Positions 7,664 through 16,882 of a DNA stretch of 64,000 bases are shown piece by piece. The notes under the pieces were generated by a model that ran no database searches, was not told the DNA's origin, and saw only the letters and a list, made by a program, of their open reading frames with translations. The stretch is from Prosthecobacter debontii (lineage in GTDB: Bacteria > Verrucomicrobiota > Verrucomicrobiia > Verrucomicrobiales > Verrucomicrobiaceae). The first letter of the stretch is position 1, and the number at the start of each line of letters is the position of its first letter. The DNA lies in the NCBI RefSeq assembly GCF_900167535.1, contig NZ_FUYE01000004.1:226709-290708 (forward strand). The letters are read 5' to 3'. The position numbers and the translations under genes are program-made.

Positions 7664-9301
7664 CTATAGAGACACACCGCGTTTCCAGGGCAGAAAATCA
7701 TCTTGGCCGAGCCGGATGGCTTGGGGCACATAGTCACCACTGGCGGTTGCGAGACAAAGATCCAGGAGGGATTCTCCCATGGACGCGACACTTTGAGTTC
7801 CAGTGATCACGGCGCCGGTATCGAAGTCGAGAATGTCCGCCATCCGCTGCATGAGAGCCGTGTGGGTGGCCACCTTCAGTGTGGGGCAGATGGGGTTGCC
7901 GGTAGGGGTGCCTAGTCCGGTGGAAAAAAGCATGAGTGTGCAGCCCCCACCCGCCAGGGCAGTGGTGGATTCCACATCGTTCCCCGGAGTGCAATACAGA
8001 GTTAGGCCACCGTGACGACGAATAGGTTCTCCATAATCGAGCACATCCACAATCGGGGCCGTGCCGCCTTTTTTGGCCGCACCAGCCGACTTCATGGCAT
8101 CGGTGATCAGGCCATCCCGGATGTTGCCTGGAGAGGGATTGGCATCGAAGCCCGAACCACAGGCCCGCGCAGCGTCTTCATAACGCCGCATGAGATCTAA
8201 AAAACGGTCCGCCAACTCTGGAGAGAGACAGCGGTCGCAGAGATTTTGCTCCACGCCAGAGAGTTCAGGAAATTCAGACAAAACCGGGGCTCCTCCCAAG
8301 GCCGCCAGTAGATCCGCGGTATGACCGATGACAGGATTCGCTGAGATGCCGGAAAACCCGTCGGACCCACCACACTCCACACCCAGGATCAAGTCAGAGA
8401 TCGGACATGTAGTGCGACCGCCTTGTTCATGCGCCTGGGCGATGCCGTGAAAAGTGGCCCGAATGGCCTCGGTCAGCATCGCCTGCTCAGAGGCCCATTT
8501 TTGCTGTTCAAAGATGAGCAATGGCTTGGAGTGCTGGGGATAGAGACGGCTGAGTTCAGCTTCTAGAAGACTCACTTGAGCGTGCTGGCATCCCAGGCTG
8601 AGCACCGTAGCGCCGGCAACATTGGGATGAGCGATGTAACCGGCCAGCAAACGGCAGAGGGCGATGGCATCCTGTCGGGTGCCGCCACAGCCCAGCCCAT
8701 GCTCCAGAAACTTGATGCCGGAGATGTTAGAAAAAAGCGGGGTGGGAACAGGGAGTGCTTCGAGAGGGAGGCCCGTGTTTTCGGCAAGCCGACCACACTG
8801 ATGGGCCTGCACGAGTTCCTGCGCATAGCGCTCGTAGGCAGATGTTTGCGCATAACCGAGCGCCCGAGTCAGCGCCTCTCGCATGAACGCCACGTTGCGG
8901 TTTTCACAAAACACCAAAGGAATCACCAGCCAGTGATTCGCCGTGCCAGCAGGTCCATGCGCACGCCGAAATCCTTGAAAAGTGCGACCTTGCCACCGGC
9001 TGACGTCTGGGGGTGTCCAGAGGAGATCGGCTTGCTTGCCTGTGCAGGGGGCCGCGTGATGTTGAAGATTGCCTGTGCGGATGAGACCTCCTGCAGGGAT
9101 CGCCTGGGTGGCCCGGCCTACGGTTACCCCATACATCGTGGCCAAGTGCCCTGAGGGGAAGTCCTGCGAGGCAAACTTGTGCTTTGCCGGAATCGCCTCC
9201 GGTAAGGTCCAGGTCCGGCCCTCCAAATGCACAATTTGCCCCGCTGATAGATCCTGAAGGGCGACGATGAGGTCATCAGCGGGATGGACGCGGAGGATCA
9301 T
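7664..9301 (-). CDS. UxaA-family dehydratase (altronate dehydratase type)
   Basis: A 545-aa protein with an N-terminal SAF domain (about residues 1-80, starting 'ILRVHPADDLIVALQ') fused to the large UxaA/GarD catalytic domain. Typical segments are 'DLILGVECGGSDGFSGISAN' (near 310-330), 'RRHGGLTLYCTPGNDVES' and 'GCTLMLFSTGLGTPTGNPICP' near residue 450, with the conserved Cys residues. The family dehydrates sugar acids such as D-altronate or D-galactarate. I start at the ATG at 9301, where the SAF domain begins; the frame is open further upstream to 9652 but overlaps the divergent rhomboid gene. No other uronate genes are nearby. Confidence 0.88.
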   Translation of the reverse strand: MILRVHPADDLIVALQDLSAGQIVHLEGRTWTLPEAIPAKHKFASQDFPSGHLATMYGVTVGRATQAIPAGGLIRTGNLQHHAAPCTGKQADLLWTPPDVSRWQGRTFQGFRRAHGPAGTANHWLVIPLVFCENRNVAFMREALTRALGYAQTSAYERYAQELVQAHQCGRLAENTGLPLEALPVPTPLFSNISGIKFLEHGLGCGGTRQDAIALCRLLAGYIAHPNVAGATVLSLGCQHAQVSLLEAELSRLYPQHSKPLLIFEQQKWASEQAMLTEAIRATFHGIAQAHEQGGRTTCPISDLILGVECGGSDGFSGISANPVIGHTADLLAALGGAPVLSEFPELSGVEQNLCDRCLSPELADRFLDLMRRYEDAARACGSGFDANPSPGNIRDGLITDAMKSAGAAKKGGTAPIVDVLDYGEPIRRHGGLTLYCTPGNDVESTTALAGGGCTLMLFSTGLGTPTGNPICPTLKVATHTALMQRMADILDFDTGAVITGTQSVASMGESLLDLCLATASGDYVPQAIRLGQDDFLPWKRGVSL

Positions 9302-9403
9302 ATGGAATATTGTGGGTGGGTTGTCAGTTATGAGTTTGGCGCACGTATGTGTGCTGTTCCAGATTTTCTGTTCGCTCAGTTCACCGCCTCGTTTCTTTAC
9401 CTC

Positions 9404-10375
9404 ATGTCCATCTACGACCGCGACTACATGCGCTCTGGACCTCCACCTTTTGGGGAGTGGATCCGTGAGAGAACCGCATTCCAGTGGTTGTTTGCCCTGA
9501 ATGTGATGGTCTTCGTTCTCCAATGGGGATTTGATTTCGCCTGGGTGCGCGATGCCCTCACTCAAGCCCCCCTGCGCCCAGCCGGGGGCATCAGCGTGGA
9601 TGAATTGGCCGATGGACATTTTTGGACTCCCTTCACCCACCTGTTCGTGCATGCCGGTTGGTGGCCGTTTTTGGGCAACATGCTGCTGCTGTGGTTTGCC
9701 GGGCGGCGAGTGCAGGCCCTATACAGTGGCCGCAGCCTCGTCTTCCTCTACTGCATTGCCGGGTTGCTGGGTGCGGCCGTTCAGCTTGCCGTCTCCGCCT
9801 ACGCGTTGAAAAATACCGGCTCACTGTTGATGGGGGCTTCCGCTTCTGTCTTGGGGCTGGTCCTGGCTTATGCCGTGGCGATGCCGGAGGAGGAAGTACC
9901 TCTGCTGGTGATCAGCCAGCGTGCCTTTGCCCGTCTGCTCATGGCCGTCAATGCGGGTGTGGCCGTGCTTCTCCTTACCGGGCACTTGCCCGAATGGGCT
10001 CAACTGACGGACTCCAACTGCTTTGCTCATCTAGGTGGTGGCTTGGCCGGTTGGTACTATGCCCGTTCATTGGGTTATGGCCGCGCGCAGAGACCGCGTC
10101 CGTATCTGGAATTCCGCGAGCGTGAAACCGTCACCGGCTCATCTCTCCGCCGTCGCCCACAGATGGCCCGCACCCGTCCGGCGGCTCGCCGCCCCGATGT
10201 GGATGTCGATCTGGAAGCCGTGCGCCGAGAGAACCCGCAGAACGATCCGCTGGTGGACCTGATGAAGGATGAAGTCGATCCCATCCTCGACAAGATCAAC
10301 GACCACGGCATGGGCAGCCTCACCGAAGACGAACGCCGCACCTTAGAGAGGGCGAGTCGGCGGTTTACCAAATAA
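9404..10375 (+). CDS. Rhomboid family intramembrane serine protease
   Basis: A 323-aa membrane protease with six hydrophobic helices. 'LFVHAGWWPFLGNMLLLWF' provides the loop and TM2 His/Asn signature. The nucleophile is the Ser in 'MGASASVLG' and the catalytic His is in 'CFAHLGGGLAGW'. A soluble C-terminal tail of about 100 residues is Arg-rich and ends in a short helical segment ('DPILDKINDHGMGSLTEDE'), which recurs in many rhomboids of this type. The start at 9404 avoids overlap with the divergent dehydratase; the open frame from 9284 would overlap it. It converges on menB across a shared terminator. Confidence 0.93.
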   Translation: MSIYDRDYMRSGPPPFGEWIRERTAFQWLFALNVMVFVLQWGFDFAWVRDALTQAPLRPAGGISVDELADGHFWTPFTHLFVHAGWWPFLGNMLLLWFAGRRVQALYSGRSLVFLYCIAGLLGAAVQLAVSAYALKNTGSLLMGASASVLGLVLAYAVAMPEEEVPLLVISQRAFARLLMAVNAGVAVLLLTGHLPEWAQLTDSNCFAHLGGGLAGWYYARSLGYGRAQRPRPYLEFRERETVTGSSLRRRPQMARTRPAARRPDVDVDLEAVRRENPQNDPLVDLMKDEVDPILDKINDHGMGSLTEDERRTLERASRRFTK

Positions 10376-10407
10376 AACACCCCAGGTTTTTTAAACCTGG
10401 GGTGTTT
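10375..10407. terminator. Bidirectional terminator between the rhomboid gene and menB
   Basis: A perfect 15-bp inverted repeat (10375-10389 with 10393-10407) is flanked by A and T runs, so it can terminate both converging genes. Confidence 0.92.
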
Positions 10408-10419
10408 GATGTCTTGGTC

Positions 10420-11232
10420 TTAAGGCAGGCGTGGGAACTTGCTGAAGTCGGGTTTCCGCTTCTCGACGAAGGCGTTTTTACCTTCTTTGGCTTCCTCACT
10501 CATGTAGTAGAGCAGGGTCGCATTGCCCGCGAGGTCAAGCAGACCCATCTGGCCATCGCAATCGGCATTGAGGGAGGCCTTGAGGCAGCGCAGCGCCAAC
10601 GGGCTGTGCTGGAGCATCTCACGGCACCATTGGAGAGTTTCTTCCTCCAGTTTTTCCAGCGGGACGACGGTATTCACCAAGCCCATTTCCAGGGCCTGCT
10701 GGGCATCGTATTGACGGCAGAGATACCAGATCTCCCGGGCTTTTTTCTGCCCCACGATGCGGGCTAGATAACTGGAGCCGAGGCCGCCATCGAAGCTGCC
10801 GACCTTGGGGCCGGTCTGACCGAAACGAGCGTTTTCGGCGGCGATGGTGAGATCGCAGACGACATGCAGCACGTGACCACCCCCGATGGCGTAACCCGCG
10901 ACCATGGCGACGACGGGCTTGGGCAGGGTGCGGATTTTGCGCTGCACATCCAGGATGTTCAGGCGCGGCACACCATCATCACCGACGTATCCGGCATTGC
11001 CACGGACCTTTTGGTCACCCCCGGAGCAGAAAGCCAAAGGCCCTTCGCCACAGAGAATGATGACGCCGACCTCAGGATCTTCATGCAGGATGTCCAGGGC
11101 GATGAGCATCTCCTTCACCGTCTGCGGTCGGAAGGCATTGCGCACTTCCGGGCGATTGATGGTGAGCTTGCCGATGCCGTCGGCGGTCTTTTCAAGCTTG
11201 ATGTCTTGGAAGGTCTGAATGGTGGTCCACAT
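10420..11232 (-). CDS. menB: 1,4-dihydroxy-2-naphthoyl-CoA synthase
   Basis: A 270-aa crotonase-fold enzyme that closes the naphthoquinone ring from o-succinylbenzoyl-CoA. MenB-specific features are '[14 protein letters not shown]', '[18 protein letters not shown]' (near 90), the oxyanion-hole segment '[18 protein letters not shown]' and '[20 protein letters not shown]' (near 140). The length is normal. The other menaquinone genes are menA (16883), menC and menE (18047-20151), on the opposite strand and several genes away. menD and menF are not in the window. Confidence 0.95.
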   Translation of the reverse strand: MWTTIQTFQDIKLEKTADGIGKLTINRPEVRNAFRPQTVKEMLIALDILHEDPEVGVIILCGEGPLAFCSGGDQKVRGNAGYVGDDGVPRLNILDVQRKIRTLPKPVVAMVAGYAIGGGHVLHVVCDLTIAAENARFGQTGPKVGSFDGGLGSSYLARIVGQKKAREIWYLCRQYDAQQALEMGLVNTVVPLEKLEEETLQWCREMLQHSPLALRCLKASLNADCDGQMGLLDLAGNATLLYYMSEEAKEGKNAFVEKRKPDFSKFPRLP

Positions 11233-11279
11233 GGTCGGTGAGCGATGGTTTGGGCAAAAGCAAACGACTGCCAGCTTCG

Positions 11280-12200
11280 TTAGGCGACGAAGCTGGTGTA
11301 GCGCTGAAGCTCGCTGAGACGGCTGGCCACATCATCTTTCGTGACTTTCTGCAGCTTGTGAGTGCTGAAGGCTTCACAGGTGTAGCTGGCGGTCACGCTG
11401 CCATGGACCACGGCCTGACGCAGGTCTTCAAAGGAGGGGGTGGTTTTTCCTTGGGAGGAAAGCCAGCCAGCCATGCCGCCGAGGAAGCTGTCGCCAGCGC
11501 CTGTCGGGTCGAAGACGGAATCCAGGGGATAAGCGGAGCAGGAGAAGAACTGGTCAGGTGTTTCGCCGAAGAGATAGCTGCCGTGCTCGCCGCGTTTCAC
11601 GACGACGAAGCGGGGGCCTTTGGCCTGGAGCTTACGTCCGGCTTCGACGAGGTTGGTGGTGCGGGCAAATTCCTTGGCTTCGCCGTCATTGATCACCAGG
11701 AGATCGATCTTTTTCAGCACATCGTGCAGGCGCTCATTGGCGATGCTGATCCATAGATCCATCGTGTCTGCCACCACGAAGCTAGCGCCAGTGCATTGCT
11801 CCAGCGTCTGGAGTTGGTTGTCCGGGCTCATGTTGGCCAGGACGGCGATTTTGGCTTCAGCGGCGGACGCTGGCACTTTAGGAGCCCAGCTTTCCAGGAC
11901 GTTGATCCCCACCGCATGGGTGGTTCGGTTGTTCATGTCTTCGTGGTATTCCCCTGTCCAGGTGAAGGAGGCACCGCTGCTACGTTCCAGACCATCCAGC
12001 TGAATGCCTTTGCTGCCGAGGAGATTCAAGTGGGCCTCAGGGAAGTCATGTCCGATGACACCCACGATGTGCACGGGCTGGGTGAAAATGCTGGCGGCCA
12101 GGGCAGCGTAGGAGGCGGAACCACCGAGCAGATTATCCTGAGAATCCTGAGGCGTTTTGACGTTATCCAGGGCGACGGTTCCGGCGATGATGACTGACAT
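11280..12200 (-). CDS. PfkB-family carbohydrate kinase
   Basis: A 306-aa ribokinase-fold kinase. The C-terminal signature '[17 protein letters not shown]' (near 240) holds the anion hole and the catalytic Asp, and '[14 protein letters not shown]' (near 27) is the N-terminal substrate-site glycine motif. '[14 protein letters not shown]' is the usual strand before the nucleotide site. It would phosphorylate a sugar or nucleoside, but the substrate is not deducible. It lies 47 bp upstream of menB on the same strand, so the two may be co-transcribed. Confidence 0.88.
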   Translation of the reverse strand: MSVIIAGTVALDNVKTPQDSQDNLLGGSASYAALAASIFTQPVHIVGVIGHDFPEAHLNLLGSKGIQLDGLERSSGASFTWTGEYHEDMNNRTTHAVGINVLESWAPKVPASAAEAKIAVLANMSPDNQLQTLEQCTGASFVVADTMDLWISIANERLHDVLKKIDLLVINDGEAKEFARTTNLVEAGRKLQAKGPRFVVVKRGEHGSYLFGETPDQFFSCSAYPLDSVFDPTGAGDSFLGGMAGWLSSQGKTTPSFEDLRQAVVHGSVTASYTCEAFSTHKLQKVTKDDVASRLSELQRYTSFVA

Positions 12201-12333
12201 GGGATAATTGAGCGTGTGGAATAGTTCTTGCAGCAGGAGCCCGGATTTTCATAGGTGATCCAGGTCCCAGGGCGGCGGAGTATCCGTTGGCCCTCTCTGG
12301 TGTCAATCGTTCATCCCGTTGCTTTCCTCTTCC

Positions 12334-13584
12334 ATGCGTTTTTCGATCTGTCTCATCGCGTTGGCCTTGCTGCCGATGATGATCATCGCTCACGGATGGT
12401 TTTATGCGGAAAAGCAGCAGCCAGGCTTGCAAGCTGCCGCACTGGAGGTGTTGCAGACGCATGGCATCAAGGCCGCCGTCGCGGATCTTCGTTATCTGGA
12501 TCTGCGCATCGCAGGCAATGCTCCCGATGCCACCTCTCTGGAAGCGGCTGAGCAGGCCTTGGCGGTCTTCGGGCCGCTGCGTCTCACGCGAAGCGATTTG
12601 GTCATTCCCGCTGCTTTACATACGCAGCTGCAGGGAGCCACCCTGACGATTTCGGGTTGGCTTCCCAAGGACGCACGTATCCAGCATGTCACCCAATTGT
12701 TGAACAAGCTTCGGCCGGACCTCACCATCCAGACGGAGGAGGTGAAGTCGCATCCTCGAGTGTTCTGGCCCGAAGGGGAAAAAGCTCCGCTGACCGTGGA
12801 GAGCCGCTTACTCGCCCCGCTCGTGGGAAATCTTCGGGTCACTCCGTGGCTTGATCTTCGCCGCGATGCTCAAGGGCTGCATGCGGCAGGGGGGCTACCC
12901 GCCACGGGCCTGCGAGGTCAGTTGATGAAGCTGTTGGAGCCTCTCCAGGCTGAGCAACTCCTGGAGAGCACCCACACGATGCCCGCCACCTTCACACAGG
13001 ATCAGGATGTGATCCCGTTACTTGAGGCTTTTTTTGCGGAACCTGGGCCTCGACACATTCGCTTTGAAGAGGGTGACGGCCCGTTGTTGGAAGGCTCGGC
13101 GACACGCCAGTTGGAGGCTCAATGGCTCGCGCTCTTGCGTCCGGTCACCGGTGGCAAACGGGTTCGCTCCCACCTGACATTTTATCCCTCCGTTTTTCAT
13201 TTGCCGGGGCGCAAGCTGATCTCACCTCTCCCGGCTAAAGTAGCTTCTGAGTTGGCTGAAACACTCCAAGAGACGCCGATATCCTTTTCTACAGGTAGCG
13301 CGACCCTGAGCGCCACGGAGCAAGCCCGCCTCGCGGCCCTCACTCCCGCGCTCCTGGCCGCCGGACCTGCGGTGAAGTTGGTCATCGGCGGTCACCTTGA
13401 CCCAGGCTCCGCTTCTGCTCGGGATCAATCTCTGGCTCTCGCCCGTGCTCGGCAGGTGCTGTCCTTCCTGGTCGAACAAGGCCTGCCAACCAGTGACGTT
13501 CTGACCGTCGCCTTTGACTCCGTTCCTCCGGGCTCACCTGGCGCTCTGGCGGCCCCCCACACCGTGGAGATTTTGCTTCGTTGA
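12334..13584 (+). CDS. Envelope protein with BON-like region and OmpA-like C-terminal domain
   Basis: A 416-aa protein with an N-terminal signal or anchor helix (about 1-20). The middle contains a BON-like repeat ('LVIPAALHTQLQGATLTISG' followed by a helix) and a second weaker one. The C-terminal 110 residues look like an OmpA/MotB peptidoglycan-binding domain: 'ISFSTGSATLSATEQARLAA' is the usual beta-helix start, followed by 'VIGGHLDPGSASARDQSLAL' and 'ARARQVLSFLVEQGL'. This layout recalls BON-OmpA proteins such as mycobacterial ArfA. It is followed after 14 bp by another envelope protein. Confidence 0.7.
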   Translation: MRFSICLIALALLPMMIIAHGWFYAEKQQPGLQAAALEVLQTHGIKAAVADLRYLDLRIAGNAPDATSLEAAEQALAVFGPLRLTRSDLVIPAALHTQLQGATLTISGWLPKDARIQHVTQLLNKLRPDLTIQTEEVKSHPRVFWPEGEKAPLTVESRLLAPLVGNLRVTPWLDLRRDAQGLHAAGGLPATGLRGQLMKLLEPLQAEQLLESTHTMPATFTQDQDVIPLLEAFFAEPGPRHIRFEEGDGPLLEGSATRQLEAQWLALLRPVTGGKRVRSHLTFYPSVFHLPGRKLISPLPAKVASELAETLQETPISFSTGSATLSATEQARLAALTPALLAAGPAVKLVIGGHLDPGSASARDQSLALARARQVLSFLVEQGLPTSDVLTVAFDSVPPGSPGALAAPHTVEILLR

Positions 13585-13598
13585 CCTACGCTTTCCTC

Positions 13599-14657
13599 AT
13601 GAAATTTGAGATTACATCCCTGGAGACTGAGCCGCTGGTCTATTTTCTCCTTCACAGCGCCATCTTTGTCACAGCGGTGTCATTTATCTTCTTTTTGTTA
13701 GGCCTATGGTTCGGGGCCCTGACCTGGGGACGGTATAAGAAAAAGAACCGGATGCAGCAGGAGGAGATGCGTGGTCTGCGTGAAGAAGTGGCAGGATTGA
13801 AGCGCAAACTCACGGAGCAAGTCATCCGTCCAGCCACCGGGCCCCTGGGAGAATCGCCGCCAGCTTTGCTCACCGAAGTCCTGCCCAAACCTTCGGAGAT
13901 TTTTCCGGAGAGGGCGGCCAACTCCACACCCGAACTCACGCCCAAGACAGCATCTGCGCCAGCGCTGACTCTGCCTCCTAGCGCGGGCTCTGCCAAAGCG
14001 CCGACTGCCCCCCCACCCGAGGCGACGAAGCCCGCACCTGCAGGGGCTGAGCCGGAGAGTGAAACGACACCTCTACCCTTACCTCTGATCCCTGAGTTGG
14101 CCCCGATTCCTGGCATTACCCACCACACGCCGGAGCAGGTGGCGGAACTCCTCAGCCCGCGTGAACCAAAGTCCCCAGATCCTGCGCCTCCACGTGTCAC
14201 GCGTGAGCTGCCTGAGCCTAATGACGTGGAGCCTTTTTCCTTCCTTTTATCAGATAGCCAGGAAGGGGATTTTCTAGGCTCATCGATGGAACCCGAAGAG
14301 CCCCTTGAGGCGGAGGTCGCTCCGCTTTCACCTCTCCACGCCATCGCTCACGCCGAGCCCCCGGCGGAGTCTGTCGAGGCCGTGGCTCCGCCTTCCGTCA
14401 CCATCCTTCCCGAGGTCGATGCTTCGCTCGGCTTGGTTTATCGTCAGAGCCCTGCCGTGGTGGAGGATCTCACGCGTGTGCGGGGGATTTCACCGGCTCT
14501 GCAAAAGCGACTGCAAGAACTGGGCATCTACCGGCTCCAGCAAATCGCGGGATGGAGCCCAGCGCACATCCGAGAGTTCTCACGCCGTCTTGCTTTTAAA
14601 GATCGCATCGAGCGTGAACGTTGGGTCGAACAGGCCCGGCGGTTGATGGATGGGTGA
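13599..14657 (+). CDS. Membrane-anchored Pro-rich protein with C-terminal helix-hairpin-helix domain
   Basis: A 352-aa protein with one N-terminal transmembrane helix (about 18-44), a short coiled coil ('MQQEEMRGLREEVAGLKRKL'), a long Pro/Glu-rich spacer (about 80-285) and a C-terminal HhH-like domain with 'LTRVRGISPALQKRLQELGI' and 'LQQIAGWSPAHIREFSRRL'. Such predicted domains resemble those fused to complex-I NuoE or used in protein docking. It sits 14 bp after the BON/OmpA gene, so an envelope-linked pair is likely. No enzymatic motif is seen. Confidence 0.68.
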   Translation: MKFEITSLETEPLVYFLLHSAIFVTAVSFIFFLLGLWFGALTWGRYKKKNRMQQEEMRGLREEVAGLKRKLTEQVIRPATGPLGESPPALLTEVLPKPSEIFPERAANSTPELTPKTASAPALTLPPSAGSAKAPTAPPPEATKPAPAGAEPESETTPLPLPLIPELAPIPGITHHTPEQVAELLSPREPKSPDPAPPRVTRELPEPNDVEPFSFLLSDSQEGDFLGSSMEPEEPLEAEVAPLSPLHAIAHAEPPAESVEAVAPPSVTILPEVDASLGLVYRQSPAVVEDLTRVRGISPALQKRLQELGIYRLQQIAGWSPAHIREFSRRLAFKDRIERERWVEQARRLMDG

Positions 14658-14675
14658 GAATTGGATGGGGTATCG

Positions 14676-15227
14676 TTACCCAATAACCATTCGAAGGAGG
14701 CCCAAGAACGAAGCACCATAGGCTGCGACGAGAACCCAGAAGAGAAAGGGATGCTCATGCTGATGCACAAAGCCCTGGATGAATAAGACCGTGCCTTCAC
14801 GAATCGCATGAATGATCAACCATCCAATGATGGCCAGGAAGGGAATGGCCAAACAATGCGCCGGACTCGACGGAGGACTTTCCGATAATTGCAGACTAGT
14901 GACAACCAGGATGGCTCCAATGATACCAATGATCCACGATACACAAAGACTGGCTTTTGATCGTGGAGGCTCGACTACACTATAAATTGAAACTTTCATC
15001 CAAAGGCGATCCCCGTGGTGAGATGCAAAAGCCGCTACAATGAAGCTGATTCCAACCACAGCGGAGACCAGGCCTCCGTCAGCAAACAAGCCTGCTCGGG
15101 ATAAACGTGAAGCCAGCAACCATCCAACGGCGAAACCCACGATGACACCAAAGATCAAATGCAATCCCCAAGCTATCCAATCGGCCTTGAGTGCTGGTGG
15201 ATGCTTGTCACGCTGCTTGTTAGACAT
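14676..15227 (-). CDS. Hypothetical multi-pass membrane protein
   Basis: A 183-aa protein with about five hydrophobic segments (roughly 18-40, 50-70, 92-112, 125-145, 160-182) and His-rich loops ('FVHQHEHPF'). I do not recognise the family. It converges on the HhH gene with only an 18-bp gap and lies downstream of the AAA+ gene on the same strand (41-bp gap), so it may be co-transcribed with it. Confidence 0.6.
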   Translation of the reverse strand: MSNKQRDKHPPALKADWIAWGLHLIFGVIVGFAVGWLLASRLSRAGLFADGGLVSAVVGISFIVAAFASHHGDRLWMKVSIYSVVEPPRSKASLCVSWIIGIIGAILVVTSLQLSESPPSSPAHCLAIPFLAIIGWLIIHAIREGTVLFIQGFVHQHEHPFLFWVLVAAYGASFLGLLRMVIG

Positions 15228-15268
15228 GAGCGTGACCTCGTATCGATTGAGGGTGCCTCGACTCCTTC

Positions 15269-16699
15269 TTACCGCTCGCGTGATGAAGGTGCGTTGAGGA
15301 ATTTTTTCACCTCATTGAAGATCCCATCGGGAGCGACCTGTTGAGCATGATCGCGCACGCCTTCGAACCAACTGTTCATGGTCGGTGCGTGACTGCGGGC
15401 GACGTTCAGCAGCAGTTCCATGGTGATGGGCACGGGCTGGCCGGTGTGAATGGCGGCCGACAGGGCCAACTCGGCGGCCCGATCAAACACCCATTTCAGA
15501 TCTGCGCCGGAGAAGCCGCCTGTGGCATCCACCAGGGTCGGGACGTCGAGGTTGGAAATCGGTTTATCCTTGGCGAGGAGACTGATGATCTGGGTGCGCG
15601 CGAGGGCATCGGGCGGCTGCACGAAGATGGCTTGATCGAACCGACCTGGACGACGAAACGCCGGGTCTAGAGCCCAAGGCTGATTGGTGGCACCAATGAC
15701 CAGCACGCGCTGATTTTCCCGCAGACCATCCAGTTCATGGAGAAACTGATTCACCAGATTGCGGAGCTGGCTCTCGCGCACATTGCGGCGATCCTGAGCC
15801 AGGGAGTCCAGATCATCGAACACCAATACGCAGGGAGCATTGGCCCGCGCGGTTTCGAAGATCTGATGCAGGTTACGCTCGGTGCTGCCGAAGTAGGGGT
15901 CGAAGATCTCATGCAGGCCGACAGAGAGGTAGTTGCAAGGAACTTCTCCCGCGACAGCGCGCAGCACGAGGGTCTTGCCGCAGCCTGGAGGGCCATAGAT
16001 GAGGATACCGCCACCGGTGCGGCGGCCATAGGCCTTGTAGAGATCGGGATACTGAAGAGGGTAGATGATCTTCAGGCGAATCTCTTCCTTCAGCTCATCC
16101 ATGCCGCCAACGTCGGCAAACGTGGTTTCAAAGCGATTCGGGTCACCTGGGGTAAAGAAGGTCTCAGGCCGCCAATCGTAGGGAGGCTCTTCCAGGGCGT
16201 CGTCGTAAAACTCCTGGGAAGCTTCACCCTCATCCAGGCCGTCATTGGGCATGCTCGGCTCTGCCTGGGTCGGGGTGGCCGGGGAGGTCCGGCGGGCATC
16301 CCTGGCGGTGCGGCCGAGTTCACGCTCGAGAGCAGGATCGCTCATGGTGCCGTCGATTTGCGCGGCGAGGTCGAAGTGTTCGATCGCTCGTGCCCGGTCA
16401 TTTTCACTGAGATAAACACGGCTCAGCAGTAGGTGTGCGGAGGCATCGTCGGGCTCCTGGAGTAAGACACGCTCCGCCCGCACGGCGGCACCGGAGGTAT
16501 CTCCCTCCATGAATAGGACGCGAGCGATGCCGAGCTGGGCGTCGGTATGATCAGGATCCAGCGCCAACACGCGCTCAAAAGCGATGCGTGCATCCTCGAG
16601 TTGCAGCATCTCCAAGCTGGCACGGCCGTAGAGCAGGAGAAGGGAAAGGTTATCGGGCGACTGCTCAAGAGCGTCACGGATGGCCTGAAGAGAAGACAT
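15269..16699 (-). CDS. TPR-repeat AAA+ ATPase
   Basis: A 476-aa protein with about three TPR repeats (residues 1-115), an acidic linker (130-185) and one classical AAA domain. The AAA domain has Walker A 'GPPGCGKT' (236-243), Walker B 'VLVFDDLD' (291-298), sensor 'GATN' (336-339) and arginine fingers in 'RRPGRFD' (349-355). The AAA module resembles a single CDC48/FtsH-type domain without a protease. It probably remodels a protein recognised by the TPRs. A conserved substrate cannot be named. Confidence 0.85.
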   Translation of the reverse strand: MSSLQAIRDALEQSPDNLSLLLLYGRASLEMLQLEDARIAFERVLALDPDHTDAQLGIARVLFMEGDTSGAAVRAERVLLQEPDDASAHLLLSRVYLSENDRARAIEHFDLAAQIDGTMSDPALERELGRTARDARRTSPATPTQAEPSMPNDGLDEGEASQEFYDDALEEPPYDWRPETFFTPGDPNRFETTFADVGGMDELKEEIRLKIIYPLQYPDLYKAYGRRTGGGILIYGPPGCGKTLVLRAVAGEVPCNYLSVGLHEIFDPYFGSTERNLHQIFETARANAPCVLVFDDLDSLAQDRRNVRESQLRNLVNQFLHELDGLRENQRVLVIGATNQPWALDPAFRRPGRFDQAIFVQPPDALARTQIISLLAKDKPISNLDVPTLVDATGGFSGADLKWVFDRAAELALSAAIHTGQPVPITMELLLNVARSHAPTMNSWFEGVRDHAQQVAPDGIFNEVKKFLNAPSSRER

Positions 16700-16882
16700 A
16701 GCCTATGGGGGAAAGTGGAAGGGCCGGGGCCGCACTCACACCCCATGAAATAAAACCGGCTGGCGTGGGATGCGAGAGATTTCTTTCAGATAGACACGAC
16801 TTCCACGTTCAGGGTTGAAAACCCGTCTCATCTGGCCCTTCATGCACGCTTACCCCGAATCCTCCGTTCCTCCCGCATCACC

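Noticed and set aside
14305..14646. Arg/Ser-rich open frame in the 3' part of the HhH gene
   Set aside because: Another frame of the same strand inside the HhH-domain gene, with low-complexity product and no family match.
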